The notes: a model not told the origin generated them from the sequence alone. A stretch of DNA of 64,000 nt from UBA2336 sp031395485 (GCA_031395485.1 JANNUS010000010.1:62001-126000); one strand, 5' to 3'. Counted from the first letter of the stretch, positions 36,854 through 46,119 are shown. Numbers and translations are program-made.

Positions 36854-37918
36854 ATGCCCATTTTAAGGAATCATTATCGTTTTACCCTTCGCTATACTTT
36901 GTTTGGTGTTGCTTTTGGCTTTGGCTTTCCCATTTTTTCTTGGATAATAGACGCCATGGTTTTTAACGAGTTGCCATTCACCTTTCGAAGCTTAGTCTAC
37001 ATTCATCAAATAAACCCGCTTCATTATATTATTGACACAGCTCCTTTTTTCCTTGGTTTACACTTTGGCTATGCAGGCAGAAAGCAAGATGATATAGCGT
37101 GCATTAATGAAGATTTAGAAACTCAGGTGCTAGACAGAACAGCGGATTTGAAAGAGGCAATACAAAAATTGGAAGCCTTCTCACAAGCGTTGGAAGAAAA
37201 AGTAGACCAGCGAACCGAAGCACTAACAGAGGCGAATCGGGTTAAGGATAAAATGCTTTCTATTATTTCGCATGATTTGCGTAGCCCGCTAACATCCTTG
37301 TCGGGAACGCTGTATTTAATCCAGCAGGGTGTTCTGCAGGAGGAAGAGCGCAACATGTTACTGTCGCGTGTGGCAGTGGATGTTCACTATACAAATGAAT
37401 TGCTTGAAAATCTTTTATCATGGGCTTCTTCAAAGGATGCAGGATATCGGCCGGAAAAATTTTATTTACTGCATTCGGTGAACAATATTGTTGCTCTTTT
37501 CAGTTCCTTGGCAAAGAATAAGCAAATCAGAATCCATAATTTTATCAAAGAAGATCACGCTGTTCTTGCTGATCAAAATATGGTTAGTCTGGTGTTTCGA
37601 AACTTGATTTCGAACGCATTAAAATTTACGCAACAGGGTGGGGAGGTAAGGGTACATTCTGAAAGGGCAGACAAAGGCATTCGAATATCTGTGCGAGATA
37701 CAGGAATTGGTATTCATTCGGATAAAATTGAACAACTATTCAATGCAGACCAAAGTAAAGTTTCTACACGAGGCACCGCAGACGAAAAGGGTTCGGGTAT
37801 CGGGCTCTTATTGTGCAAAGAGTTTATTGAAAAACATAATAGCACAATTACTGTTACAAGCATTCCCGGAAAAGGAAGTGAATTTAGTTTTGATCTGCCT
37901 GTGGATAGAGTAGAATAG
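36854..37918 (+). CDS. Membrane-bound histidine kinase
   Basis: The 354-residue protein has two N-terminal hydrophobic helices (about 13-33 and 55-73), a long coiled-coil of two similar DRTADLKEAI/QRTEALTEA units (about 85-130), and a kinase core: H140 in SIISHDLRSPLTS, N box RNLISNALKFT, G1 VRDTGIGI, G2 GSGIGLLLCKEF. The sensor part is short, so the signal may come from the membrane or a partner. No response regulator is adjacent, so it is an orphan. No exact promoter box was found; TTACTTTG about 20 bases upstream is one mismatch off. Confidence 0.9.
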   Translation: MPILRNHYRFTLRYTLFGVAFGFGFPIFSWIIDAMVFNELPFTFRSLVYIHQINPLHYIIDTAPFFLGLHFGYAGRKQDDIACINEDLETQVLDRTADLKEAIQKLEAFSQALEEKVDQRTEALTEANRVKDKMLSIISHDLRSPLTSLSGTLYLIQQGVLQEEERNMLLSRVAVDVHYTNELLENLLSWASSKDAGYRPEKFYLLHSVNNIVALFSSLAKNKQIRIHNFIKEDHAVLADQNMVSLVFRNLISNALKFTQQGGEVRVHSERADKGIRISVRDTGIGIHSDKIEQLFNADQSKVSTRGTADEKGSGIGLLLCKEFIEKHNSTITVTSIPGKGSEFSFDLPVDRVE

Positions 37919-37922
37919 CGGA

Positions 37923-40388
37923 TCAATGCTTAATCACTTTTCTAATAACATTTTTGCCATTGCTGGAAACCTTCACGAAGTATAAGCCGGTGGAAATTGC
38001 AGAAGCCAAAATTGAATGTGAAATTTTTCCATTGACGGATTCAACATTTGCTTCGTATATTTTTTGCCCCTGCATATTCATCAGTTGAATGTTGAAATAC
38101 ATTGAAGAAAGTCCACTAGCCGCTACAATAATGTTTCCTTTTGTTGGATTTGGGTATACCGTAAGCGCTACATCCAGTTCTTTTTCGGTGCCTGTGATAG
38201 CATCTTGAATATACAGATTGTCGATCGCCCATCCCCAACCGGCTGCCAGTTGGTCGCTGTAAAGCTTGAAACGCAGTATCACCTCATCGGTAGCATTAAA
38301 AGAATCATTGAGGTTGATACCCCGGGTACGGAAGAATGTTGAATTGCCGGTAGCGGATGAGTTATTTCCAACGAAAGAACTATTGTAGCGGTTAAGCCAC
38401 TCTATACGATCGCGCGAATCGTAACCATTGGCCAGTGGAATCCATGTTTCGCCAAAATTGGTTGAGCCTTCTACTACTACATAATCAAAAAAATCAGCAT
38501 CACCGAAAACGGAACCGTCTGCACCGGGTTCTATTAACACCACTTCATCAAAACGCAACCATGTATTTTCGGTGGCCACACGAATCGGTACTTTTAGAAG
38601 ATACTCCAGGTATAATTCGTTTTCTGGAAATGCATCTCCTTCAACATATGGATGTGTAGAGTGAATTGCTGGGTTACTAAAGCCCGATGGTGTTGTTATA
38701 CTAAACCCATTCCCAAAAAAATCGCTCGAAGCCGTATTAAAATTATTTACGTAAGTATCAACAGCAGTAGAAAAACCAAAAACACCTACTGTATAGGGAG
38801 GAGAGGTTGTTGTTTTTGGGTTTGCAGAATTATCGGTTGCGGTAATAGTGTACTGAATTTGATCGCCATCCAACAATGTTCCTAATGTTAACAAAACTGT
38901 ATACACCGAGTCTTCTTCTGGCTGACTCAGGGTTAAATCTAATGTTTGAGGATTTGTACCATTAATCGTGTATTCAATAGTAGCGGAACCGATACCAATG
39001 TTGTCGCTAATGGTAGCCGTGAGTTCAAGCTGTGTTTCGGTATTTCTTAAATAGGGAGGTTGACTGTGAATAATTTTAGGATTTTTTGTGTCCGGTCCAA
39101 TTTCGAATGTAATAAGGTTTTGTACTTCTTGCTGACTGATCGCAACAACTTTTCCAGGCATTATAGCAGTTCGGCCAACATTGTCGCCTACTGAAACATA
39201 GTACCCATAAACAAATGGATTACTGGGCGGTTGTGGTATAGATGCCGAGAATTCATCGGTGGCAATTTCTGCCATGGGTACATCGTTAAAGTTTGTTCCA
39301 TCTGCTGTATAGTGAAGAATAACATTGTTTGCGTCATATTGCACACCCGAACCATCATTAAAAAGTTTAACAGTTGCTGTATACGGCCCTGTAACATTTT
39401 CAGTGTTTGGCAACGGATCATGTTCAATGCGTACAGTTTCCCATCCTAAATCACTCAATATGCCAAGACTTAAAGAACCCGGATCGTGATTGACCTCTCG
39501 TAGCCCAATTGCGGGGGTCATCAATGCGTGATTGCTACCTGGCAAATAAGTGCTTTCATTTAGGTGGCTGATGCTTGATCCGCCATCGTACGTAACAGGA
39601 GCATACAATTGAGCCGTGGCAACCGGAGTTTTTGAAATATTTATTTTCAGATTGTTACTGGTCAGTTGTGTTTTCAGTGATGTAGAGGGTGAGTTAAACC
39701 CCTGAACAAGATTTACGTTGGAGCCATTGACGATAAAGGCATCATAAATTATTGGGATAGTAGTATCAAATGCCCCTACCTCGCCCTGCGTGCCATCTAC
39801 ATTGAAAGAAGATGAAAAGCCAAGTCCGTGGCCGATCTCATGAAGAACAACCGTTTCAAAATCATATTGAGAAACCCCCGGTGTTCCGGTACCATTGTAC
39901 CAGTTTATGTTAGCATTGAAATTTGCAAATATTTCAAAATCAGCAGGGTCATTCAGTTCTTCACCAGCCATTTTTTCGGCAAGGGCTACCGGGTAGTAAA
40001 CATTTAGTTTTTGAGCCCCCGGAAAGTTTGCATAAGCCGACCAATATATGGCAGAGCCAAGAACACCCTCGGCTAACGTTGACCAGTTGGCTTGAATTTT
40101 TATAGGAACCGGGGAATAAATTAACGCTTCCCAGATAACAACGGCACGGTTAAATGCAGTTTGGGCATTGGCTGGAAACCCTGCGCTAAACGTTACTTCT
40201 ATTGTAGCGGTTTGTACCTGGGCAGCTCTTCGGTTCAAGTATTCTTTTGGAGGTGGCACATACGAATGGCTGTTAATACCGCTGGCGTAGCAAATTACCG
40301 GCTTTTTCATTTTTACACTCATTGGTTGTTGAGCGTATACAATACCAATACTTAAAAAAAATAGTAGAAAATGTAAGCCTCTTCTCAT
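37923..40388 (-). CDS. Type IX-secreted zinc metalloprotease-like protein
   Basis: The 821-residue protein has a signal peptide (ending about VYAQ, residue 19), then a metzincin-like catalytic domain with H183-E-I-G-H187-GLGF. The third zinc ligand at H+10 is Ser (S193), so the usual HEXXHXXGXXH is incomplete. Ig-like and Fn3-like beta-domains follow, with a cluster of T/S/N/D-rich repeats. The C-terminal type IX sorting domain begins LTVYPNPTKGNIIVA. It should be exported through the Por system. The start is ATG 40388; the frame opens further upstream without a better signal. Confidence 0.85.
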   Translation of the reverse strand: MRRGLHFLLFFLSIGIVYAQQPMSVKMKKPVICYASGINSHSYVPPPKEYLNRRAAQVQTATIEVTFSAGFPANAQTAFNRAVVIWEALIYSPVPIKIQANWSTLAEGVLGSAIYWSAYANFPGAQKLNVYYPVALAEKMAGEELNDPADFEIFANFNANINWYNGTGTPGVSQYDFETVVLHEIGHGLGFSSSFNVDGTQGEVGAFDTTIPIIYDAFIVNGSNVNLVQGFNSPSTSLKTQLTSNNLKINISKTPVATAQLYAPVTYDGGSSISHLNESTYLPGSNHALMTPAIGLREVNHDPGSLSLGILSDLGWETVRIEHDPLPNTENVTGPYTATVKLFNDGSGVQYDANNVILHYTADGTNFNDVPMAEIATDEFSASIPQPPSNPFVYGYYVSVGDNVGRTAIMPGKVVAISQQEVQNLITFEIGPDTKNPKIIHSQPPYLRNTETQLELTATISDNIGIGSATIEYTINGTNPQTLDLTLSQPEEDSVYTVLLTLGTLLDGDQIQYTITATDNSANPKTTTSPPYTVGVFGFSTAVDTYVNNFNTASSDFFGNGFSITTPSGFSNPAIHSTHPYVEGDAFPENELYLEYLLKVPIRVATENTWLRFDEVVLIEPGADGSVFGDADFFDYVVVEGSTNFGETWIPLANGYDSRDRIEWLNRYNSSFVGNNSSATGNSTFFRTRGINLNDSFNATDEVILRFKLYSDQLAAGWGWAIDNLYIQDAITGTEKELDVALTVYPNPTKGNIIVAASGLSSMYFNIQLMNMQGQKIYEANVESVNGKISHSILASAISTGLYFVKVSSNGKNVIRKVIKH

Positions 40389-40449
40389 TCGATTAATGTT
40401 TGTAATAATTGAATTAACACGTGTGGTGCATTGTAACCACAGGGCAAGA

Positions 40450-40486
40450 TAAAAAAAAGAGACCACTCAAATAAGGAGAGGTCTCT
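40450..40486 (-). terminator. Rho-independent terminator after the dipeptidase gene
   Basis: On the minus strand AGAGACC pairs with GGTCTCT (40458-40464 with 40480-40486), with an inner CTC/GAG pair, followed by eight T residues. It lies 18 bases past the M19 stop and is the strongest terminator on this side of the window. Confidence 0.8.
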
Positions 40487-40503
40487 GATTACCGCAAATT
40501 GGG

Positions 40504-41748
40504 TTACTTGTGAGCCGAAGCTCCAATGACCTCATTCCAAACCCGGAATACATTTTTAGAACAGATTTTTTCAATGTCTTCAGGAGAATAGCCACGTTTT
40601 AGCAAAACATAAATTAGGTTAGGGTATTGCGAAACATCTTTTAACCCAATTGGCAAACTATCACCTACGCCATCGAAATCAGAGCCCAAACCAATGTGGT
40701 CAATACCAATAAGTGTTTTAACATGATCAATGTGATCTGCTACACGCTCAACATCCGAATACAGTTCGTTATGATTTTTTACAAATTGATCAATGATTGG
40801 TTGAGCAGCTTCATCGCGTGAAGTAAGTTTCTTTTCGACTAGAATCTTTTCAAGGGAGTCCAGCAACTTACTATTCGAGCGGGTTAGGGAATCAAGAAAG
40901 GAAGCGCCAAAATTAATCATGATTACGCCACCATTCTTTTTTAACGCTTGCAACATATTGTCGGCCATGTTGCGCTGAAACCCTGGTGTATAATATCGGC
41001 ACGAAGAGTGTGAAGCGATTACGGGAACATTTGTAATTTTCATTACGTCAAAAAATGCGCTGTCGGATACGTGTGAAATATCAACCATAATTCCTACACG
41101 GTTCATTTCCTTAACTACCTGCTCACCAAATGGGCTTACGCCACTCCACGTACCAAGTGTGTCGTATGATGAATCACAAATCTGATTGTCCTTTCCATGC
41201 GTTAACGTTATGTACCGTATGCCGCGGTCATAAAAATATTTTACGTTTGCCAGGTCTTTACCAACAGGGGCTCCGTTTTCCATACCCATGGGTAACGACA
41301 CTTTTCCAGCCTTGCTATTTTCTTCAATTTCTTGTGGGGTTCTGCCTTTCCCAAATTTAGCGGGATGAGCGTCCACAATTCCATCAATCATTGTCATCAA
41401 TGAATCGGCTAGAATCTTGCCCATATCATCTGTTAATTGATAACGTGATGGGATATAAATAGACATAAAGGGAGCATCTAATCCACCTTTTTTTGCCCGC
41501 TCAAAATCGAAATCACCTTCGGTTGTGCTAATCGGAATGTTTAGGTACTCGCGTTCCAATCTAAATTTTTTCACTTTTAATCGGAACGGTAGATCCACAT
41601 GACCATCGGCAATGATGTAGGCCTGGGCTAATGAATCCGCTACTTGTTTTATTTTTTCGTCAGGTAACGAGGCGTAATCAATACGATTTTCTTTTGATGA
41701 ACAGGCAAGTAGGAGTACTAACCCGATTATAAAGTATTTACTTTGCAT
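40504..41748 (-). CDS. Membrane dipeptidase, peptidase family M19 lipoprotein
   Basis: The 414-residue lipoprotein has a signal and lipobox (LLLAC, Cys16), then the M19 (renal-dipeptidase) barrel. Zinc-binding features are ADGHVDLPF near residue 48, MENGAPVG near 160, VDISHVSD near 223 and SHSSCRYYTPGFQRNM near 245, with GLGSDFDGVGD near the end. It hydrolyses dipeptides, including those with a C-terminal D-residue, at the outer membrane or periplasm. A terminator follows directly. No promoter box matches exactly. Confidence 0.93.
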   Translation of the reverse strand: MQSKYFIIGLVLLLACSSKENRIDYASLPDEKIKQVADSLAQAYIIADGHVDLPFRLKVKKFRLEREYLNIPISTTEGDFDFERAKKGGLDAPFMSIYIPSRYQLTDDMGKILADSLMTMIDGIVDAHPAKFGKGRTPQEIEENSKAGKVSLPMGMENGAPVGKDLANVKYFYDRGIRYITLTHGKDNQICDSSYDTLGTWSGVSPFGEQVVKEMNRVGIMVDISHVSDSAFFDVMKITNVPVIASHSSCRYYTPGFQRNMADNMLQALKKNGGVIMINFGASFLDSLTRSNSKLLDSLEKILVEKKLTSRDEAAQPIIDQFVKNHNELYSDVERVADHIDHVKTLIGIDHIGLGSDFDGVGDSLPIGLKDVSQYPNLIYVLLKRGYSPEDIEKICSKNVFRVWNEVIGASAHK

Positions 41749-41810
41749 ATGGTTGAATTAGGTGTTTAAAGTATTCAAAATTTCAGCCGTTGCAAAAGCT
41801 TGTTTTATAG

Positions 41811-42065
41811 ATGGAGTTAAATAAGCCTGAAAATAAGTTGCCGTTGTACACCTTGGCTCAGTTGGCCTTACGAAACGGGCAAGATAAACCCCAGATTTGG
41901 GTAGCTTTAAATGGCGTAATTTACGATGTTACCATTTCGAGATTGTGGAGAAATGGCAAGCATTATGAGCATTGGGCCGGTCAGGATTTAACCAATGAAT
42001 TGAAGGATGCTCCCCATACCGAAAAAGTTTTTGATAAATTTAAACCTGTTGGAAGATTACTATGA
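41811..42065 (+). CDS. Short cytochrome b5-like heme/steroid-binding protein
   Basis: The 84-residue protein has the cytochrome b5-like core: YTLAQLALRNGQ, then WVALNGVIYDVT, and a conserved HYEHWAGQDLT ending DAPHTEKVFDKF. Histidines H51, H54 and H69 are candidates for heme ligation. There is no membrane anchor or signal, so it is cytoplasmic. It resembles the stand-alone single-domain b5 of Bacteroidota rather than eukaryotic anchored forms. Its stop overlaps the kinase start by 4 bases; the link to peptidoglycan recycling is unexplained. Confidence 0.8.
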   Translation: MELNKPENKLPLYTLAQLALRNGQDKPQIWVALNGVIYDVTISRLWRNGKHYEHWAGQDLTNELKDAPHTEKVFDKFKPVGRLL

Positions 42066-42907
42066 TACTGATTGCCGATAGCGGAGCTTCAAAGACGGAT
42101 TGGAGAATACTGGATGCGGATGGTAAAATTGAGCAAGCCCAAACCATAGGGTTTAACCCATATTATCAACCCATTGAGCAATTTGAACAAGAAGTGCGCG
42201 AGGTACTAATGCCTCAGATTAAGGCAAACATAAAAGAAATATTTTATTACGGAACGGGTTGCTCATCCGATAAGAACAGAAAACTTATCCGAAATGTATT
42301 CGAGATGTTTTTCCCTCAGGCACATATAGAGATATGGCATGATTTGCTAGCGGCTGCCCGTGCCATGTGTGGAACCGAAGAAGGGATAGCCTGTATTTTG
42401 GGCACTGGTTCTAATTCGTGTTATTATGATGGCGCTAAGATTGTCGACAATGTAACTTCGCTGGGGTATATATTGGGTGATGAAGGATCGGGTTCATACC
42501 TGGGAAAGAAAATTGTGGCAGATTACCTTCGTAAGGATTTACCCGAAAAATTATGGGATCAGTTTAAAAAACGTTTCCCGTTTGATCGCGATGAAATTCT
42601 GGATCGGGTGTATACACAAGAAATGCCCAGTCGCTTTTTAGGAAGTTTTTCGCATTTCATTTTTCAGAATCTGAAAGAGCCATATTGTTATAAACTTGTT
42701 TACGATGGGTTTAATGAATTTTTTGAAAAAAATGTGATGAAGTATACGGGATACGAAAAACTGAAAGTTCATTTCACAGGCTCGGTATCATTTTATTTCA
42801 GTGACATACTTCGGCAGGTGGCCAATGATAAAGGGATAACCGTAAAAAATATATTGGAGAGCCCCATTGCCGGACTCACATTATACCATAAACAAGAATT
42901 GAACTAA
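42062..42907 (+). CDS. BadF/BcrA-family amino-sugar kinase (GlcNAc/MurNAc kinase-like)
   Basis: The 281-residue ASKHA-fold kinase opens ILIADSGASKTDWRILD (phosphate loop). GTGSNSCYYDG and GDEGSGSYLGKKI mark the sugar- and ATP-binding region. The neighbour murQ makes a MurNAc or GlcNAc substrate likely: in Clostridium a BadF-type kinase (MurK) phosphorylates both sugars and sits beside murQ. Phosphorylating MurNAc would directly supply MurQ. That is an inference from context; N-acetylglucosamine kinase is the safe annotation. Confidence 0.85.
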   Translation: MILIADSGASKTDWRILDADGKIEQAQTIGFNPYYQPIEQFEQEVREVLMPQIKANIKEIFYYGTGCSSDKNRKLIRNVFEMFFPQAHIEIWHDLLAAARAMCGTEEGIACILGTGSNSCYYDGAKIVDNVTSLGYILGDEGSGSYLGKKIVADYLRKDLPEKLWDQFKKRFPFDRDEILDRVYTQEMPSRFLGSFSHFIFQNLKEPYCYKLVYDGFNEFFEKNVMKYTGYEKLKVHFTGSVSFYFSDILRQVANDKGITVKNILESPIAGLTLYHKQELN

Positions 42908-42919
42908 CAAACTAAACCG

Positions 42920-43726
42920 TTGAGTACTACAGAATCTACTTCGTACTACCAGCATCTCGAAGCAATGAGTGTGCGCGAATTGTTGACCAACATCAACAAA
43001 GAAGACAACTCGATACCATTGGCTGTTGAAAAAGTTATTCCCGTTATTGAAAAACTGGTTAACGCGGTGGTTGAAAAAATGCGATCGGGTGGACGACTGT
43101 TTTATATTGGCGCAGGTACCAGTGGCCGACTGGGTATACTTGATGCTTCGGAAATTCCACCAACGTATGGCATGGCTCAAGGGAGGGTAATTGGAATTAT
43201 TGCGGGTGGTGACCAGGCAATTAGAAAAGCTGTAGAGTATGCAGAAGATGATACCGATCAGGCCTGGAAAGATTTGCAGATCCATCATATCAGTAAGCAG
43301 GATGTGCTAATTGGCATAGCGGCTTCCGGGCAAACGCCCTATGTAATTGGTGGGTTGAAAGAGGCGCAAGCCAACGGAATTGTGACGGGATGTATTACGT
43401 GCAATGCAAACGCAACTGTTTCTAAACATGCCAACCATGCGGTAGAAGTAGTGGTAGGCCCCGAGTTTGTTACGGGCAGCACACGCATGAAAGCCGGTAC
43501 CGCACAAAAGCTCGTACTCAATATGATTTCCACAACCACCATGATAAAACTTGGAAGGGTAAAAGGAAACAAAATGGTAGACATGCAACTCACCAACAAC
43601 AAATTGATTGATCGTGCCACCCGCATGGTCATGGATGAGCTTTCTATAACACAGGAAAAAGCCGAAAGGCTGTTAAAGGAATTTGGCTCGGTGCGAAAAG
43701 TATTTGAAAATAAGAAAGGGGTTTAA
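42920..43726 (+). CDS. murQ: N-acetylmuramic acid 6-phosphate etherase
   Basis: The 268-residue SIS-domain lyase cleaves the D-lactyl ether of MurNAc-6-phosphate, giving GlcNAc-6-phosphate in wall recycling. The signature GAGTSGRLGILDASEIPPTYG and IAASGQTPYVIG are intact, with a late GSTRMKAGTAQK. The start is TTG 42920: the codons before it run to an in-frame stop (42905), and the N-terminus STTESTSYYQHLE matches the family. A stem-loop with T tract follows. It lies 12 bases behind the kinase. Confidence 0.95.
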   Translation: MSTTESTSYYQHLEAMSVRELLTNINKEDNSIPLAVEKVIPVIEKLVNAVVEKMRSGGRLFYIGAGTSGRLGILDASEIPPTYGMAQGRVIGIIAGGDQAIRKAVEYAEDDTDQAWKDLQIHHISKQDVLIGIAASGQTPYVIGGLKEAQANGIVTGCITCNANATVSKHANHAVEVVVGPEFVTGSTRMKAGTAQKLVLNMISTTTMIKLGRVKGNKMVDMQLTNNKLIDRATRMVMDELSITQEKAERLLKEFGSVRKVFENKKGV

Positions 43727-43741
43727 AACCCCTTCTTTTTT
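43712..43741 (+). terminator. Rho-independent terminator overlapping the murQ stop
   Basis: GAAAGGGGTTT pairs with AAACCCCTTC, followed by TTTTTT. The murQ stop codon TAA lies in the loop. Its symmetry would let it work for the convergent SprT-like gene too. Confidence 0.7.
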
Positions 43742-43772
43742 AGTTCATTCTCTCGATTGAATTCATACTTAG

Positions 43773-44399
43773 TCAAAGTAAACTCAACTGCACATCACTC
43801 ACCAGCGCCTCGGCAGGAACAAGATACTGACGCTTGGAATTAACCTCTTTACAAAGCACACGCGTTCGTCTCAATTTTCCTTTTTTGAAGTGCCGTCCGT
43901 TCAATTGAAATGTACTTCCTTCCGGTAGGTCTGATAATACAATATCAGCGTGAGTTCTTTCATCAAAAGAGCGCAGCGCTTTTGTCAAAATCGTATCGGC
44001 AAAAGAGCTTGCCTTTGGATTTTGCATATGTTGGGTGAGTGGTGTTAAGATCCTTTCGGGAAATATCTCAACAGTAAGTATAGGATAAAGCAGTTTTTGG
44101 AATGCACTTTTCCAGTGATCTCCATGGGGTTCGGTTCGGTGACCAAATTCAAGAAATACACGAAGGTGCGCTACTTCATGAATATAGGTGATGAGAAAAG
44201 TAAAAGGATTGAGGTCATGGTTGAGCGTAATACGCGGATGTGCAACACCATGCCTACACGTAAAGTCACCAATTTTTGTTTGTCGGCTTTTCGTGAGTTT
44301 AAGATTGAAAGGCCTTTCTTTCCAAAGACCAAAGGCGTACGAAATTGCTTTTTCGGGCAGGTGGAGTTGAAGTGTATTTAAAACCTGTGTTTCCGTCAT
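43773..44399 (-). CDS. SprT-like domain zinc protein
   Basis: The 208-residue protein has the SprT/zincin-like motif HEVAHLRVFLEFGHRTEPHG (about 73-92), where HEVAH and the following histidines would ligate zinc. It also has ARP-like RITLNHDLNPF upstream and a C-terminal beta-rich region. SprT-like proteins are metallopeptidase-like, related to the DNA-protein-crosslink protease Spartan, but bacterial members have no proven substrate. The start is ATG 44399; a TTG two codons upstream is less likely. Confidence 0.82.
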   Translation of the reverse strand: MTETQVLNTLQLHLPEKAISYAFGLWKERPFNLKLTKSRQTKIGDFTCRHGVAHPRITLNHDLNPFTFLITYIHEVAHLRVFLEFGHRTEPHGDHWKSAFQKLLYPILTVEIFPERILTPLTQHMQNPKASSFADTILTKALRSFDERTHADIVLSDLPEGSTFQLNGRHFKKGKLRRTRVLCKEVNSKRQYLVPAEALVSDVQLSLL

Positions 44400-44428
44400 G
44401 GACAAGGTAATTCCAAACTAAAAGGCAA

Positions 44429-44455
44429 CAAAAAAGGCTTTATCACTAAAGCCTT
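44429..44455 (-). terminator. Rho-independent terminator after the small lipoprotein
   Basis: On the minus strand AAGGCTTTA pairs with TAAAGCCTT around a GTGA loop, followed by TTTT. It lies between the lipoprotein stop (44483) and the SprT-like gene. Confidence 0.7.
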
Positions 44456-44482
44456 CCCGGGAACAATCTTTTTTAAGATTGA

Positions 44483-44662
44483 CTACTGAGCTACAGCGGC
44501 AGAATCAACTACAGCAGCGGCAGAATCAACTACAGCAGCAGCAGAATCAACTACTACAGCAGCAGAATCAACTACAGCAGCAGCTTCTTCTTTCTTACCA
44601 CCACAAGCTACAACGGCAACCGCAAAAGCGCCTACCATCATTAATGCGAACAATTTTTTCAT
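44483..44662 (-). CDS. Small lipoprotein with VVDSAA repeats
   Basis: The 59-residue protein reads as a signal peptide (MKKLFALMMVGAFAVAVVAC, lipobox Cys20), then GGKKEE, and four near-perfect VVDSAA units separated by one or two residues, ending VAQ. Its own TAnnTTTG promoter box (44688-44695) and terminator flank it, so it is a genuine single-gene unit too short for many gene callers. A Gln-rich reading on the plus strand is its antisense shadow. The role is unknown; the repeats look like a flexible acidic tether at the outer membrane. Confidence 0.85.
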   Translation of the reverse strand: MKKLFALMMVGAFAVAVVACGGKKEEAAAVVDSAAVVVDSAAAVVDSAAAVVDSAAVAQ

Positions 44663-44687
44663 AGTTTACAGGTTTTTAAAAATCACG

Positions 44688-44695
44688 CAAATATA
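44688..44695 (-). promoter_or_regulatory. -7 promoter box for the small lipoprotein
   Basis: The minus strand reads TATATTTG, an exact TAnnTTTG match, 26 bases upstream of the ATG at 44662. Confidence 0.55.
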
Positions 44696-44733
44696 ACAGT
44701 TCTTGAACATTACTAATAACGCCCATCAAAAAT

Positions 44734-46044
44734 TTATTTTTTACGGAAGATAAGCCGCACAGGAACACCTTGAAAATCGAAGTGTTCGCGGATACGGTTT
44801 TCCAAATACCGCTCATACGAAGGTTGAATATATTGTGGCAGGTTACAAAAGAATGCAATCGATGGAAACCGTGCCTGAACCTGTGTTATATATTTTATCT
44901 GGATGAATTTGCCCTTTATTGCTGGCGGTGGATAACGCTCAATATCGGCTAAAAGCAAGTCATTTAGTTTAGAAGTAGGTATCCTTTTGGTCTTATTGGC
45001 ATATACCTCAACAGCCTTTTCAACTACTTGGAAAATCCGTTGTTTTTCAAGAGCCGAGGCAAAAATGACTGGTATGTAATCAATTGGGGCTATTTTTTCG
45101 AGAATATCTTTTTTAAAGGCCTCGGCTGTGTTAGTGTCCTTTTCAACTAAATCCCACTTATTAACCATAATTACCATGCCTTTTCCCTGTCGTTGAGCGA
45201 GGCTAATAATGTTTACGTCTTGAGACTCAAGCTTGCGGGTGGCATCAATTACAATAATACAGACATCACTTTCTTCTAATGCCCGCAATGAACGGAGTAC
45301 GGAATAGAACTCAATATCATCATGAACCTTGCTTTTTTTCCGAATACCGGCTGTATCAATCAGAATGAAATCATTGCCGAACATTTTGTAATGCGAATGG
45401 ATTGCATCGCGGGTAGTACCTGCTTCATCTGTTACGATGCTTCTTTCGGTACCCAATAGGGCATTTAGCAACGATGACTTACCAACGTTAGGCCGGCCTA
45501 AAATTGAAATTTTTGGAATGCCAGCGTCCGGATCTTCCACACCTTCACTCGGAAATACTTTTACTAAGTCGTCCAGCAATTCACCCGTTCCTGATCCATT
45601 TTCAGCAGATATGGGATAGATTTCTTCGCCCAAACCAAGCGCATAAAACTCGTTAGCATGTAAGGCTTTCTCCGGAGTATCAGCTTTGTTGGCCACTAAA
45701 AAAACGGGTTTTTTTGAAGTTCGGATTACATTGGCAAATTCCTGATCGAAACCGGTTAGACCATCGCGACAGTCTACTACGAAAATAACGGCAGAGGCTT
45801 CGTCAAGTGCCATCTTAACCTGCTTGCGGATTTCACTTTCGAATTTGTCTTCCGATCCAATTACATATCCACCTGTATCAATTACGGTAAAGTATTTCCC
45901 TATCCACTCGCCATAACCGTAATGGCGATCACGCGTTACGCCTGCTGTATCATCCATGATGGCCTGGCGCTGTTCAATCAGTCGATTGAAAAGTGTTGAT
46001 TTACCTACGTTTGGTCTTCCTACTATTGCTACAATGTTTGCCAT
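44734..46044 (-). CDS. der: Ribosome-assembly GTPase Der (EngA)
   Basis: The 436-residue protein has two tandem GTPase domains, each opening with GRPNVGKST/S (about residues 8 and 181), NKAD and NKWD guanine-specificity motifs, and a C-terminal KH-like domain. It acts in 50S maturation. It lies on the same strand as era but 75 bases away. The start is ATG 46044. No exact TAnnTTTG box was seen just upstream. Confidence 0.96.
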   Translation of the reverse strand: MANIVAIVGRPNVGKSTLFNRLIEQRQAIMDDTAGVTRDRHYGYGEWIGKYFTVIDTGGYVIGSEDKFESEIRKQVKMALDEASAVIFVVDCRDGLTGFDQEFANVIRTSKKPVFLVANKADTPEKALHANEFYALGLGEEIYPISAENGSGTGELLDDLVKVFPSEGVEDPDAGIPKISILGRPNVGKSSLLNALLGTERSIVTDEAGTTRDAIHSHYKMFGNDFILIDTAGIRKKSKVHDDIEFYSVLRSLRALEESDVCIIVIDATRKLESQDVNIISLAQRQGKGMVIMVNKWDLVEKDTNTAEAFKKDILEKIAPIDYIPVIFASALEKQRIFQVVEKAVEVYANKTKRIPTSKLNDLLLADIERYPPPAIKGKFIQIKYITQVQARFPSIAFFCNLPQYIQPSYERYLENRIREHFDFQGVPVRLIFRKK

Positions 46045-46119
46045 ACTTCAATTTTCAATTGTTTAATTGTCAGCTAGCCAATGATTCGTAATGTCAAAGG
46101 TTAATTGACAGTCGGATTA

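Noticed and set aside
44479..44664. Gln-rich plus-strand open frame
   Set aside because: It is the antisense of the small VVDSAA lipoprotein; the GCT/GTT-rich repeat gives Q/N-rich text on the other strand. It has no promoter or start context.
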